Assembly (NCBI GenBank): GCA_004195335.1
Contig: SDWK01000832.1
Coordinates: 1-5,026, forward strand
Direction: 5' to 3'
From: Shewanella sp.
Lineage (GTDB): Bacteria; Pseudomonadota; Gammaproteobacteria; Enterobacterales; Shewanellaceae
DNA: 5,026 nucleotides
Position numbers and translations under genes: made by a program. How positions within the stretch are numbered: position 1 is the first letter of the stretch; every line of letters starts with the position of its first letter. Positions 1 to 5,026 of this stretch are shown here, piece after piece. The notes below the pieces were generated by a model. The model had not been told where the DNA came from. It saw only the letters and a program-made list of their open reading frames with translations, and searched no databases.

Positions 1-1364
1 GAGTCCTGAGTTCGCTTGGCTAAACTTCGCACCTCATCGGCCACGACCGCAAAGCCTCGTCCCTGCTCACCGGCGCGCGCGGCCTCGATGGCAGCATTGA
101 GTGCTAACAGGTTCGTTTGTTGGGAGATCCCTTGAATAACATCGACAACAGAGCCAATTTCATCTGAGTGTTGCGATAATAACTTCATCGCCTCGGTCGC
201 ACTATCCATCTCTTTAGAGAGGGTTTCAATAACCTTGATACTCTCATCGACAATAGTCTGACCATTACTGGCTGCACTATTCGCTTCTTCAGACGTTGTC
301 GCTGCGGCTGCAGCGTTCTGAGCCACCTCACGCACCGTCGCAGTAAATTGATGAATTGCCGTTGCGATCATCTGAGTCTGCTGTTGTTGTTCGACCACAT
401 TTCGCTGGGTCTGAGTCGATACCACTGAGTTTTCTTCGGCCGAACTCGCCAACCTGGATGTCGAATCATGGGCATTTAGCACCACACTTTGAAATCTGGA
501 AGTAATATGATTCACGAACTTTGCAATATGTGAAAACTCATCATCTCCACCCAGATTGATACGCTTGGTCAGATCGCCATTAGAGATATCGACCGCAGTA
601 TTTTCAAGTTGCATCACCGCCTGATTAACTCGCCTGACAATCATAATAGAACAGGTACTGATAACCAGCGTACTGATGCTGGAAAGCATAGCGACTAACA
701 GGATGAAGAAAGCCATATTCTCCTGAGACTGTTCAAAACTCTCTTTCCCTTCGGCTATCTGTAAATCCAAAAATGACTGCGCTTCTGTGCTGATACTCTT
801 AAACAGAGGGTTAATTTGAGTCAGTAATATTTTATTCGACTCTTCATACTCTCCCCTTCTTAACGCATCGAGTGCGGGCTCGAATCCAGAAATGGTGACC
901 TTATCCAGTAGGTCAGTTAATCGATTCATTTGCTCACGTTCGTCAGCTTCCAGAGGAGAGCTTAAAATCTCATCATCAACGATGTGATGCAGCAGCTTGA
1001 TAGAGTCTTGGGTTGCCTTGATGTGCTTTTCCAGTGGATGATCATGCATCTCTGAAAATTTGCTACTCGGATCATGCTGAAATGCCAGCAACAGCCCACT
1101 GCGTGCACTTGCGAGCTCATTGAGTACCTTACCCGCCCTGATACTGTGCTGCATGCCCTGAGTGTAGAGATTCTCGATAGAGTCTCCCGCATCCTGCATG
1201 CCTGTGATCCCCTTATACCCCAAAAGCATAAAAGAGATAACCGTAAGAAATACAATTAACTTGAGTTGAAACCTAACTGATCTTATCTGCTGCATAAGGC
1301 CAGACCCCGGTGTGATGGAGCTTTGAGCACTTCCATTCCCTGATTGAGCGATTAAAGCAGACAT
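1..1364 (-). CDS. Methyl-accepting chemotaxis protein MCP1 (C-terminus beyond left edge)
   Basis: Transmembrane chemoreceptor that would signal periplasmic ligand or stress state to CheA/CheW. I translated 454 uninterrupted codons from the ATG at 1364-1362 ([10 protein letters not shown]...); the frame is still open at base 1. Residues about 35-56 form TM1, about 57-217 a helical periplasmic domain resembling the four-helix-bundle MCP sensor, and about 218-243 TM2. RR at 244-245 begins the HAMP domain (to about 297), followed by the methyl-accepting coiled coil. The conserved hairpin tip starts at E402 ([20 protein letters not shown]) and continues with an [24 protein letters not shown] stretch and a VADEVR motif. 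The start is supported by AGGGA at 1375-1371, six bases upstream, and by exact collinearity with MCP2. By comparison with MCP2 about 119 residues are missing on the left. The ligand cannot be told from sequence. Confidence 0.95.
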   Translation of the reverse strand, partial: MSALIAQSGNGSAQSSITPGSGLMQQIRSVRFQLKLIVFLTVISFMLLGYKGITGMQDAGDSIENLYTQGMQHSIRAGKVLNELASARSGLLLAFQHDPSSKFSEMHDHPLEKHIKATQDSIKLLHHIVDDEILSSPLEADEREQMNRLTDLLDKVTISGFEPALDALRRGEYEESNKILLTQINPLFKSISTEAQSFLDLQIAEGKESFEQSQENMAFFILLVAMLSSISTLVISTCSIMIVRRVNQAVMQLENTAVDISNGDLTKRINLGGDDEFSHIAKFVNHITSRFQSVVLNAHDSTSRLASSAEENSVVSTQTQRNVVEQQQQTQMIATAIHQFTATVREVAQNAAAAATTSEEANSAASNGQTIVDESIKVIETLSKEMDSATEAMKLLSQHSDEIGSVVDVIQGISQQTNLLALNAAIEAARAGEQGRGFAVVADEVRSLAKRTQD

Positions 1365-1370
1365 AATGAT

Positions 1371-1375
1371 TCCCT
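1371..1375 (-). promoter_or_regulatory. Ribosome binding site of MCP1
   Basis: AGGGA on the minus strand, six bases before the ATG at 1364-1362. It supports this start over internal methionines. Confidence 0.75.
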
Positions 1376-1437
1376 ATTAATATCTAAGACAGTTCAGCTA
1401 AATATTGGCACTTATAATAATTATTTTTAGATATACA

Positions 1438-1443
1438 AATATA
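1438..1443 (-). promoter_or_regulatory. Predicted -10 box of the MCP1 promoter
   Basis: TATATT on the minus strand matches TATAAT at 5 of 6 positions. It lies exactly 18 bp downstream of the TAGGTA half of the palindrome at 1462-1477, as at the MCP2 promoter. No good -35 hexamer is present; that place is taken by the palindrome half, which suggests activator dependence. The predicted transcription start is near 1431, giving a 5' UTR of about 67 nt. Another possible pair further down (TTGTAT, 16 bp, TATAAG) is not conserved upstream of MCP2. Confidence 0.5.
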
Positions 1444-1461
1444 GGTATCAGCTTAGTACAT

Positions 1462-1477
1462 TACCTACAATTAGGTA
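1462..1477 (-). promoter_or_regulatory. Palindromic operator, NarL/NarP-like 7-2-7 site, MCP1 promoter
   Basis: On the plus strand this reads TACCTA-CAAT-TAGGTA, a perfect 6-bp inverted repeat with a 4-bp centre. Read as heptamers it is TACCTAC-AA-TTAGGTA. The established NarL/NarP heptamer is TACYYMT, and NarP prefers two inverted heptamers 2 bp apart; each half here matches 6 of 7. The centre would lie near -38, overlapping the -35 region. The same palindrome, with one base changed, stands at the equivalent place upstream of MCP2. The regulator is inferred from motif shape; another LuxR/FixJ-type regulator is possible. Confidence 0.6.
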
Positions 1478-1504
1478 GCTTGAAGTAAAAGGAATGTAAA
1501 AAGA

Positions 1505-1520
1505 GTTGAGCCCTATCACA
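1505..1520 (-). promoter_or_regulatory. CRP-like site upstream of MCP1
   Basis: The minus strand reads TGTGA-TAGGGC-TCAAC, matching the CRP consensus TGTGA-N6-TCACA at 8 of 10 half-site bases. It lies 27 bp upstream of the palindrome, centred near -81 from the predicted start, which suits a class I CRP position. The MCP2 promoter keeps the same ten half-site bases at the same distance although the six central bases differ almost completely. Confidence 0.5.
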
Positions 1521-1569
1521 TCTTAAAAATGAGTGTCTCTTATCACACAATAATAAAATAGAGACGGTG

Positions 1570-1832
1570 GCCTTACTGGGACCGACACATAAAGTCTACC
1601 TCCAAGGCTGCGCCTTATCGATGTCGCTAAAGAAGTGACCCGTATCGACAAGTTACTCGAGAAAGCGGCCGGTGAGTTTAAGCGAATCGAAGGTAAGCTT
1701 TCTAACCAAGGCTTCGTGGCGAAAGCACCGGCAGCCGTGATTGAGAAAGAGCGTGCTAAGCAAGCCGAGTACCAACGTGATATAGAGAAGCTAACCGAGC
1801 AGAAAGCGGAACTCGCTAATCTTGAAGGTTAA
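1570..1832 (+). pseudogene. valS: Decayed 3'-terminal fragment of valS (valyl-tRNA synthetase)
   Basis: The frame from about 1614 to the TAA at 1830-1832 encodes LIDVAKEVTRIDKLLEKA, then KLSNQGFVAKAPAAVIEKER and a tail ending TEQKAELANLEG. This is the C-terminal coiled-coil arm of valyl-tRNA synthetase; the (N)xGFVAKAPxxVIxKER motif is characteristic. The catalytic core, anticodon-binding region and any start signal are absent. The GTG at 1635 is simply a valine codon inside the old gene. Upstream, the same frame hits TAA at 1590-1592, while another frame (about 1570-1602) reads ALLGPTHKVYL, resembling the residues that precede this arm. That suggests a small frameshifting loss near 1603-1613. 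An intact valS must exist elsewhere, because the enzyme is essential. The likely origin is a duplication scar (see findings). Confidence 0.85.
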
Positions 1833-1891
1833 AAGAAGCTGTAAGTCTTAAGCCATTAGCTAGAGACAAAAATTACAGTCTGATTAAACTC

Positions 1892-1920
1892 AAAAAAGGC
1901 AGCGATAAGCTGCCTTTTTT
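1892..1920. terminator. Rho-independent terminator inherited from valS
   Basis: Perfect 12-bp inverted repeat: AAAAAAGGCAGC, loop GATAA, GCTGCCTTTTTT. The stem ends in six Ts on the plus strand and six As precede it, so it can work in both directions. It begins about 60 bp after the valS-fragment stop, so it is probably the original valS terminator carried along with the fragment. It now mainly insulates the two chemoreceptor genes. Confidence 0.85.
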
Positions 1921-1926
1921 AATGCC

Positions 1927-1947
1927 TAAAGCTAGGTACTAGCTTTA
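1927..1947. repeat. Perfect 9-bp inverted repeat (hairpin)
   Basis: TAAAGCTAG, loop GTA, CTAGCTTTA. It lies 6 bp after the valS-type terminator. With only a weak A/T run after it and little GC in the stem it is not a typical terminator. It could be a small dispersed palindrome or a protein-binding site; nothing in the window decides this. Confidence 0.6.
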
Positions 1948-1982
1948 CTTACCACTTAAAACTTACGACTCTTTGACCTGAA

Positions 1983-2019
1983 ACATTCGCGGCTAAAGCC
2001 GCTCCTACACAAAGAATGT
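1983..2019 (-). repeat. REP element (GTAGGAGCGGC type)
   Basis: The minus strand reads TGTAGGAGCGGC, then TTTAGCCGCGAATGT. This has the GTAG head and short GC-rich hairpin (AGCGGCT/AGCCGC, perfect complement GCGGCT 1989-1994 with AGCCGC 1997-2002) of repetitive extragenic palindromes common in Pseudomonas and Shewanella, which are mobilised by RAYT-type Y1 transposases. No transposase is present here. An outer inverted repeat, ACATTC at 1983-1988 and GAATGT at 2014-2019, brackets the core. Family membership is from recognition; copy number elsewhere was not tested. Confidence 0.75.
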
Positions 2020-2032
2020 CGGGGTCATATCA

Positions 2033-2067
2033 ACCTCATATCTCGCACCTCGTATCTAGTGCCTCGT
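2033..2067. repeat. Five tandem degenerate heptamers (RYCTCGT)
   Basis: The successive 7-base units are ACCTCAT, ATCTCGC, ACCTCGT, ATCTAGT and GCCTCGT, consensus RYCTCGT. They are non-coding, between the REP element and the MCP2 terminator. Function unknown. Confidence 0.65.
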
Positions 2068-2076
2068 GGCCAATAT

Positions 2077-2102
2077 AAAAAAAGGCTGTCATCGCGACAG
2101 CC
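2077..2102 (-). terminator. Rho-independent terminator of MCP2
   Basis: The minus strand reads GGCTGTC, loop GCGAT, GACAGCC, then seven Ts (complement of 2083-2077). The 7-bp stem is perfect and starts about 32 bp after the MCP2 stop codon. As are also found on the other side of the stem, so some activity on plus-strand transcripts is possible. Confidence 0.88.
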
Positions 2103-2134
2103 CTTTTGTATTCTCGATTGTCGCTCTAGTAAAG

Positions 2135-3856
2135 CTACACCCGATACTGGGCGATCTCTTTCTGCATGGACTCGGCTAGGTCTGCTAACTCTTGGGTAGC
2201 CACATTACTCTGCTCGGCCCCTGCTGCGGTCTGATCTGAGATATCGCTGATATTGATGATGTTTTTATTGATCTCTTCGGTTACCGAGCTCTGCTCTTCG
2301 GAAGCCGTGGCAATCTGCGCATTCAAGGCGTTGATCTGCTCGATGCTGGCCATAATCTGCTGCAACGCATCACCGGCCTGCTGTGACTTATCGACACTCA
2401 ACTTCGCCTGCTCAGTGCCTCGCTCCATCATCACCATAGAATCACGGGCACCTTGCTGTAATCGCTGGATCATCTTCTGGATCTCTTCCGTAGAGTCTTG
2501 AGTCCGCTTGGCTAAATTACGAACCTCATCGGCCACGACCGCGAAGCCTCGTCCCTGCTCACCGGCGCGAGCGGCCTCGATGGCAGCATTGAGCGCTAAC
2601 AGGTTCGTTTGCTGGGAGATCCCCTGAATAACATCGACCACAGAGCCAATTTCATCTGAGTGTTGCGACAAGAGTTTCATCGCCTCGGTCGCACTGTCCA
2701 TCTCTTTAGACAGGGTTTCGATGACCTTGATACTCTCATCGACAATACTCTGACCATTACTGGCTGCGCCATTCGCTTCTTCCGACGTTGTCGCTGCGGC
2801 TGCAGCGTTCTGAGCCACCTCACGCACCGTCGCGGTAAACTGATGAATTGCGGTTGCGATCAACTGAGTCTGCTGCTGCTGATCGACCACATTTCGTTGG
2901 GTCTGATTCGATACCACAGAATTTTGTTCGGCCGAGCTCGCCAACCTGGATGTCGAATCATGGGTATTTTGCACCGCATGCTGAAACCTGTATGCAATTT
3001 GATTCACATACTCTGCTATGTGTGAAAACTCATCGTCTCCGCCCAGCTCTATGCGTTTGGTCAAATCACCATTAGCGATATCGACCGCTGTATTTTCCAG
3101 GCCGACAACCGCCTTACTTACCCTGCGGATCAGCAAGGTTGACGAGAGTGTAATGATTAAGATACTGAACGTGGAGAAGATGATGACCATAGGGATGAAT
3201 GTGGCGACACTCGCTTGGGACTCATCAAACTTGATCTTCGCTTTTTCTGTCTCTAACTTCAGGAAAGCCTCAGTCTCGGCTGTGATCTCTTTAAATAGAG
3301 GGTTAATCTGGGTCAATAGAATTCGATTTGCTCCCAGATAATTTCCCTGCTTCATTGTATCCAAAGCCGGATTAAAACCTGTATTAGTAATCTTATCTAG
3401 CAGTTGCTCTAACTCTCTCATCTTGGTCAGCTCAGCTCCCTCTAACGGCGACTTCAATATTTCATTATCAATTATATGATGAAGTTGACGGATAGAAGAC
3501 TCTGTATCATCGATATGTTTATCAACTTTATGGTTATGCATCTCGGATAAAGGGTTAGAAGGATCATGCTGAAACGCGAGTAGCAAACCGCTACGGGCAT
3601 TGCCTAACTCCTCAAGGACTTTCGTCGCACGGATGCTCTGCTGCATCTCCTGATTGTATAGACTCTCTATCGATGAGCCCGCTTGCTGCATTGCCGTTAC
3701 GCCTTGGTAACCAAGGAATAGGAATGAGATGACCGTGAGAAATGCTATTGATTTTTGCTGAAATCTAACCGATTTAATTTTATCCATGAATCCGGTCGCT
3801 TGAGTATTGGAGTGTTGAACACTAACGTTCCCTGTGAGGTGATCTGCCGCAGACAT
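2135..3856 (-). CDS. Methyl-accepting chemotaxis protein MCP2
   Basis: Complete 573-residue chemoreceptor, paralogue of MCP1. An upstream in-frame ATG at 3976 would add 40 residues, but the predicted -10 box (3960-3965) lies inside that extension. The ATG at 3856-3854 ([10 protein letters not shown]) has GGGAG five bases upstream and aligns with the MCP1 start, so I chose it. TM1 is about residues 36-56, a helical periplasmic sensor domain about 57-217 and TM2 about 218-243. HAMP starts at the RR before VSKAV (244-245). The methyl-accepting domain fills the rest, with the hairpin tip from E402 ([20 protein letters not shown]). The C-terminus, KEIAQYRV, lacks the NWETF-type pentapeptide that tethers CheR/CheB in some receptors. 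The signalling half is almost identical to MCP1, whereas the sensor half has diverged. Expected role: inner-membrane chemoreceptor acting through CheW/CheA. The ligand is unknown. Confidence 0.96.
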   Translation of the reverse strand: MSAADHLTGNVSVQHSNTQATGFMDKIKSVRFQQKSIAFLTVISFLFLGYQGVTAMQQAGSSIESLYNQEMQQSIRATKVLEELGNARSGLLLAFQHDPSNPLSEMHNHKVDKHIDDTESSIRQLHHIIDNEILKSPLEGAELTKMRELEQLLDKITNTGFNPALDTMKQGNYLGANRILLTQINPLFKEITAETEAFLKLETEKAKIKFDESQASVATFIPMVIIFSTFSILIITLSSTLLIRRVSKAVVGLENTAVDIANGDLTKRIELGGDDEFSHIAEYVNQIAYRFQHAVQNTHDSTSRLASSAEQNSVVSNQTQRNVVDQQQQTQLIATAIHQFTATVREVAQNAAAAATTSEEANGAASNGQSIVDESIKVIETLSKEMDSATEAMKLLSQHSDEIGSVVDVIQGISQQTNLLALNAAIEAARAGEQGRGFAVVADEVRNLAKRTQDSTEEIQKMIQRLQQGARDSMVMMERGTEQAKLSVDKSQQAGDALQQIMASIEQINALNAQIATASEEQSSVTEEINKNIINISDISDQTAAGAEQSNVATQELADLAESMQKEIAQYRV

Positions 3857-3861
3857 AATGA

Positions 3862-3866
3862 CTCCC
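3862..3866 (-). promoter_or_regulatory. Ribosome binding site of MCP2
   Basis: GGGAG on the minus strand, five bases before the ATG at 3856-3854. It decides the start against the longer reading from 3976, which has no comparable site and would begin upstream of the predicted -10 box. Confidence 0.75.
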
Positions 3867-3959
3867 GTTATTCCCTTAAAGATCCTGTCAGAATATTTAA
3901 GAGCTTTGATTTTTGTTTTTATTTGTTTGTTTTTAACAGTGCGCATTTTTTTTAAAACG

Positions 3960-3965
3960 CGTATA
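3960..3965 (-). promoter_or_regulatory. Predicted -10 box of the MCP2 promoter
   Basis: TATACG on the minus strand, preceded by GC so that the context is GCTATAC, which also suits sigma-S-type -10 elements. It lies 18 bp after the palindrome half TAGGTA, the same spacing as at MCP1. The predicted start is near 3953, giving a 5' UTR of about 97 nt, 30 nt longer than for MCP1. There is no good -35 hexamer. Confidence 0.45.
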
Positions 3966-3983
3966 GCGACCAGCATAGAGGAA

Positions 3984-3999
3984 TACCTATAATTAGGTA
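3984..3999 (-). promoter_or_regulatory. Palindromic operator, NarL/NarP-like 7-2-7 site, MCP2 promoter
   Basis: The plus strand reads TACCTA-TAAT-TAGGTA. As heptamers it is TACCTAT-AA-TTAGGTA: the left half matches the NarL/NarP consensus TACYYMT at 7 of 7 and the inverted right half (TACCTAA) at 6 of 7. It is 15/16 identical to the MCP1 copy, whereas the flanking spacers agree at only 16/27 (upstream) and 10/18 (downstream). This indicates selection on the palindrome. Its position near -38 fits an activator that replaces the -35 contact, or a repressor. Confidence 0.62.
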
Positions 4000-4026
4000 G
4001 TCATTAGTTAAGGGAAGGTTAAAATG

Positions 4027-4042
4027 GTTGACCAAGGTCACA
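4027..4042 (-). promoter_or_regulatory. CRP-like site upstream of MCP2
   Basis: The minus strand reads TGTGA-CCTTGG-TCAAC, matching the CRP consensus at 8 of 10 half-site bases. The half-sites are identical to those upstream of MCP1, and the 27-bp distance to the palindrome is also identical. It is centred near -81 from the predicted start. Confidence 0.5.
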
Positions 4043-4084
4043 ATTAAAAATCAAATAGACAATATGACTCACAGAGCATCATGC

Positions 4085-5026
4085 TCAACCAATGGAGATT
4101 GGAATTCGGTTACGACCAAAGTGACCGGGGCCGCCGGAGAAACGGCCGGGCAGTTGAGTCCCGCAATAGGTACACCTACCCTCTGCGTTTAGATGATATT
4201 CCCCCAGCTCATACCAATCTCGGTTTATCACCTGTTTCTTGCAACCAGGGCAGTAAGTACTGCCACCTTCAACATCGAATACATTGCCGGTATAAACATA
4301 ATGTAACCCCTGTTGCAGGGCGATATCTCTGGCCCTTCCCAGGGTCGAACCCGGAGTTTTTGGCTTGTCTAACATATGAAAATCAGGGTGAAAGGCACTA
4401 AAATGCAGTGGAACATCCGCTCCCAGGTTGTCATAGATCCATCTGCATTGCTGCTCCAACTCCAAAGGACTATCGTTCTCACCGGGGATCAGTAGAGTGG
4501 TGATTTCGAACCAGACCTGAGTCTCATGGCGAAGGTAGAGCAAGGTATCGAGCACATCGCTGAGGTGACCACTACAGATCTTATGATAGAAATGCTCTGT
4601 AAACCCCTTAAGGTCTACATTAGCCGCATCCATATGCCTGAAAAAATCGACTCTGGGTTCAGGCTTGATATAACCTGCGGTGACGGCAACCGCTTTAATC
4701 TGATGTTCATGACAGGCCTTTGCGACATCGACGGCATACTCGAGAAAAATAACCGGGTCATTATAGGTAAACGCTATGCTCTTACACCCCATTTTTGCAG
4801 CCGTGAGCGCCAAGGCCTCAGGGCTTGCACTCGCGCTGAGTGTGTCGAACTCACGGGATTTACTAATATCCCAATTTTGGCAAAACTTACAGCAGAGGTT
4901 GCAGCCGGCCGTACCAAATGAGAGCACTGAGCTTCCGGGATAGAAGTGGTTCAGAGGCTTTTTCTCTATGGGATCGATACAGAAACCACTGGAACGCCCA
5001 TAGGTGGTCAGTTTAATCATGCCATC
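4085..5026 (-). CDS. amrS: AmmeMemoRadiSam system radical SAM enzyme (N-terminus beyond right edge)
   Basis: Radical S-adenosylmethionine protein of the PflA-like COG1180 family, AmrS type. Numbering is from the Met at 5020-5018. The 4Fe-4S cluster motif CxxxCxxC is C40-C44-C47 (CNLCCKFCQNWDISK context). It is preceded by the family block LTTYGRSSGFCIDPIEKKPL. Other family landmarks are AFTYNDPVIF, LLIPGENDS and the HFSAFHPDF strand. A C-terminal zinc-ribbon-like pair, CPGC (C257, C260) and CTYC (C283, C286), follows. The frame stays open through GAT GGC to the window end, and AmrS proteins usually have a further 50-60 residues with an extra cysteine cluster, so that Met is internal. The stop is TGA at 4087-4085. 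The usual partners (AMMECR1-domain and Memo-like proteins) would be outside the window if present. The reaction is not established here. It shares its strand with MCP2, and I see no clear terminator between them. Confidence 0.92.
   Translation of the reverse strand, partial: DGMIKLTTYGRSSGFCIDPIEKKPLNHFYPGSSVLSFGTAGCNLCCKFCQNWDISKSREFDTLSASASPEALALTAAKMGCKSIAFTYNDPVIFLEYAVDVAKACHEHQIKAVAVTAGYIKPEPRVDFFRHMDAANVDLKGFTEHFYHKICSGHLSDVLDTLLYLRHETQVWFEITTLLIPGENDSPLELEQQCRWIYDNLGADVPLHFSAFHPDFHMLDKPKTPGSTLGRARDIALQQGLHYVYTGNVFDVEGGSTYCPGCKKQVINRDWYELGEYHLNAEGRCTYCGTQLPGRFSGGPGHFGRNRIPISIG

Noticed and set aside
962..1255. 97-codon minus-strand open frame
   Set aside because: It is a shifted frame inside the continuous MCP1 coding sequence and has no independent support.
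1438..1478. Sigma-28 (FliA) promoter for the chemoreceptors
   Set aside because: I looked for TAAAG-N15-GCCGATAA in both promoter regions; the best placements match only 4-5 of 8 in the -10 part with no -35 match.
1635..1832. Independent small protein starting at GTG 1635
   Set aside because: The frame and its homology to the ValRS C-terminal arm extend upstream of the GTG, and there is no ribosome binding site; it is a fragment of a larger gene.
2033..2067. CRISPR array
   Set aside because: The units are 7 bases long, contiguous and degenerate, with no spacers and no leader or cas genes.
2253..3341. Several plus-strand open frames opposite MCP2
   Set aside because: All are antisense shadows of the well-conserved chemoreceptor frame.
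3857..3976. 40-residue N-terminal extension of MCP2 from the ATG at 3976
   Set aside because: It would begin upstream of the conserved -10 box, has no good ribosome binding site, encodes a lysine-rich stretch with no counterpart in MCP1, and the inner ATG aligns exactly with the MCP1 start and has GGGAG.
4074..4086. GAGCAT-C-ATGCTC palindrome overlapping the amrS stop codon as a terminator
   Set aside because: It leaves only a 4-bp stem with a realistic loop and has no T-run after it on the minus strand, so it is not a convincing terminator.
4081..4401. 106-codon plus-strand open frame
   Set aside because: It is antisense to the zinc-ribbon end of amrS, which is the conserved reading; its composition looks like a shadow.
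4526..4921. 131-codon plus-strand open frame opposite amrS
   Set aside because: It lies entirely antisense to conserved radical SAM coding sequence, shows no recognisable family features and has no clear ribosome binding site.

Overview
The window looks like a chromosomal stretch of a marine gammaproteobacterium, most likely Shewanella or a close relative. The evidence is the valS C-terminal sequence, the AmmeMemoRadiSam radical SAM protein, a REP element of the GTAGGAGCGGC type and the style of the chemoreceptors. The genus is inferred from sequence style, not from a search.

Layout, left to right. (1) 1-1364, minus strand: the first 454 codons of a methyl-accepting chemotaxis protein (MCP1), open at the left edge. 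(2) 1365-1560: its 5' UTR and promoter. (3) About 1570-1832, plus strand: a decayed 3'-terminal fragment of valS (valyl-tRNA synthetase), followed by a strong terminator (1892-1920). (4) 1921-2076: non-coding, with a perfect hairpin, a REP element and a run of degenerate heptamers. (5) 2077-3856, minus strand: a complete 573-residue paralogous chemoreceptor (MCP2) with its own terminator. (6) 3857-4084: the MCP2 5' UTR and promoter. (7) 4085-5026, minus strand: an AmrS-type radical SAM enzyme whose N-terminus lies beyond the right edge.

The two chemoreceptors are tandem paralogues. They align for all 454 shared codons without a net indel, at a constant offset of 2492 bp. Cytoplasmic signalling modules are nearly identical and periplasmic sensor domains have diverged, which suggests two sensors feeding one signalling array. 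Their promoters are homologous as well, and comparing them isolates three conserved elements at identical spacing: a CRP-like site (TGTGA-N6-TCAAC), 27 bp, a palindrome TACCTA-YAAT-TAGGTA that fits the NarL/NarP 7-2-7 heptamer layout, 18 bp, and a TATA-type -10 box. This predicts joint control by CRP and a NarL/NarP-family response regulator, plausibly tying receptor expression to anaerobic or nitrate respiration.

The valS fragment is best read as a duplication scar. If the ancestor was valS> <MCP <amrS, tandem duplication of a unit running from inside valS to just before amrS would leave this fragment between the two MCP copies. The model predicts an intact valS just left of the window.
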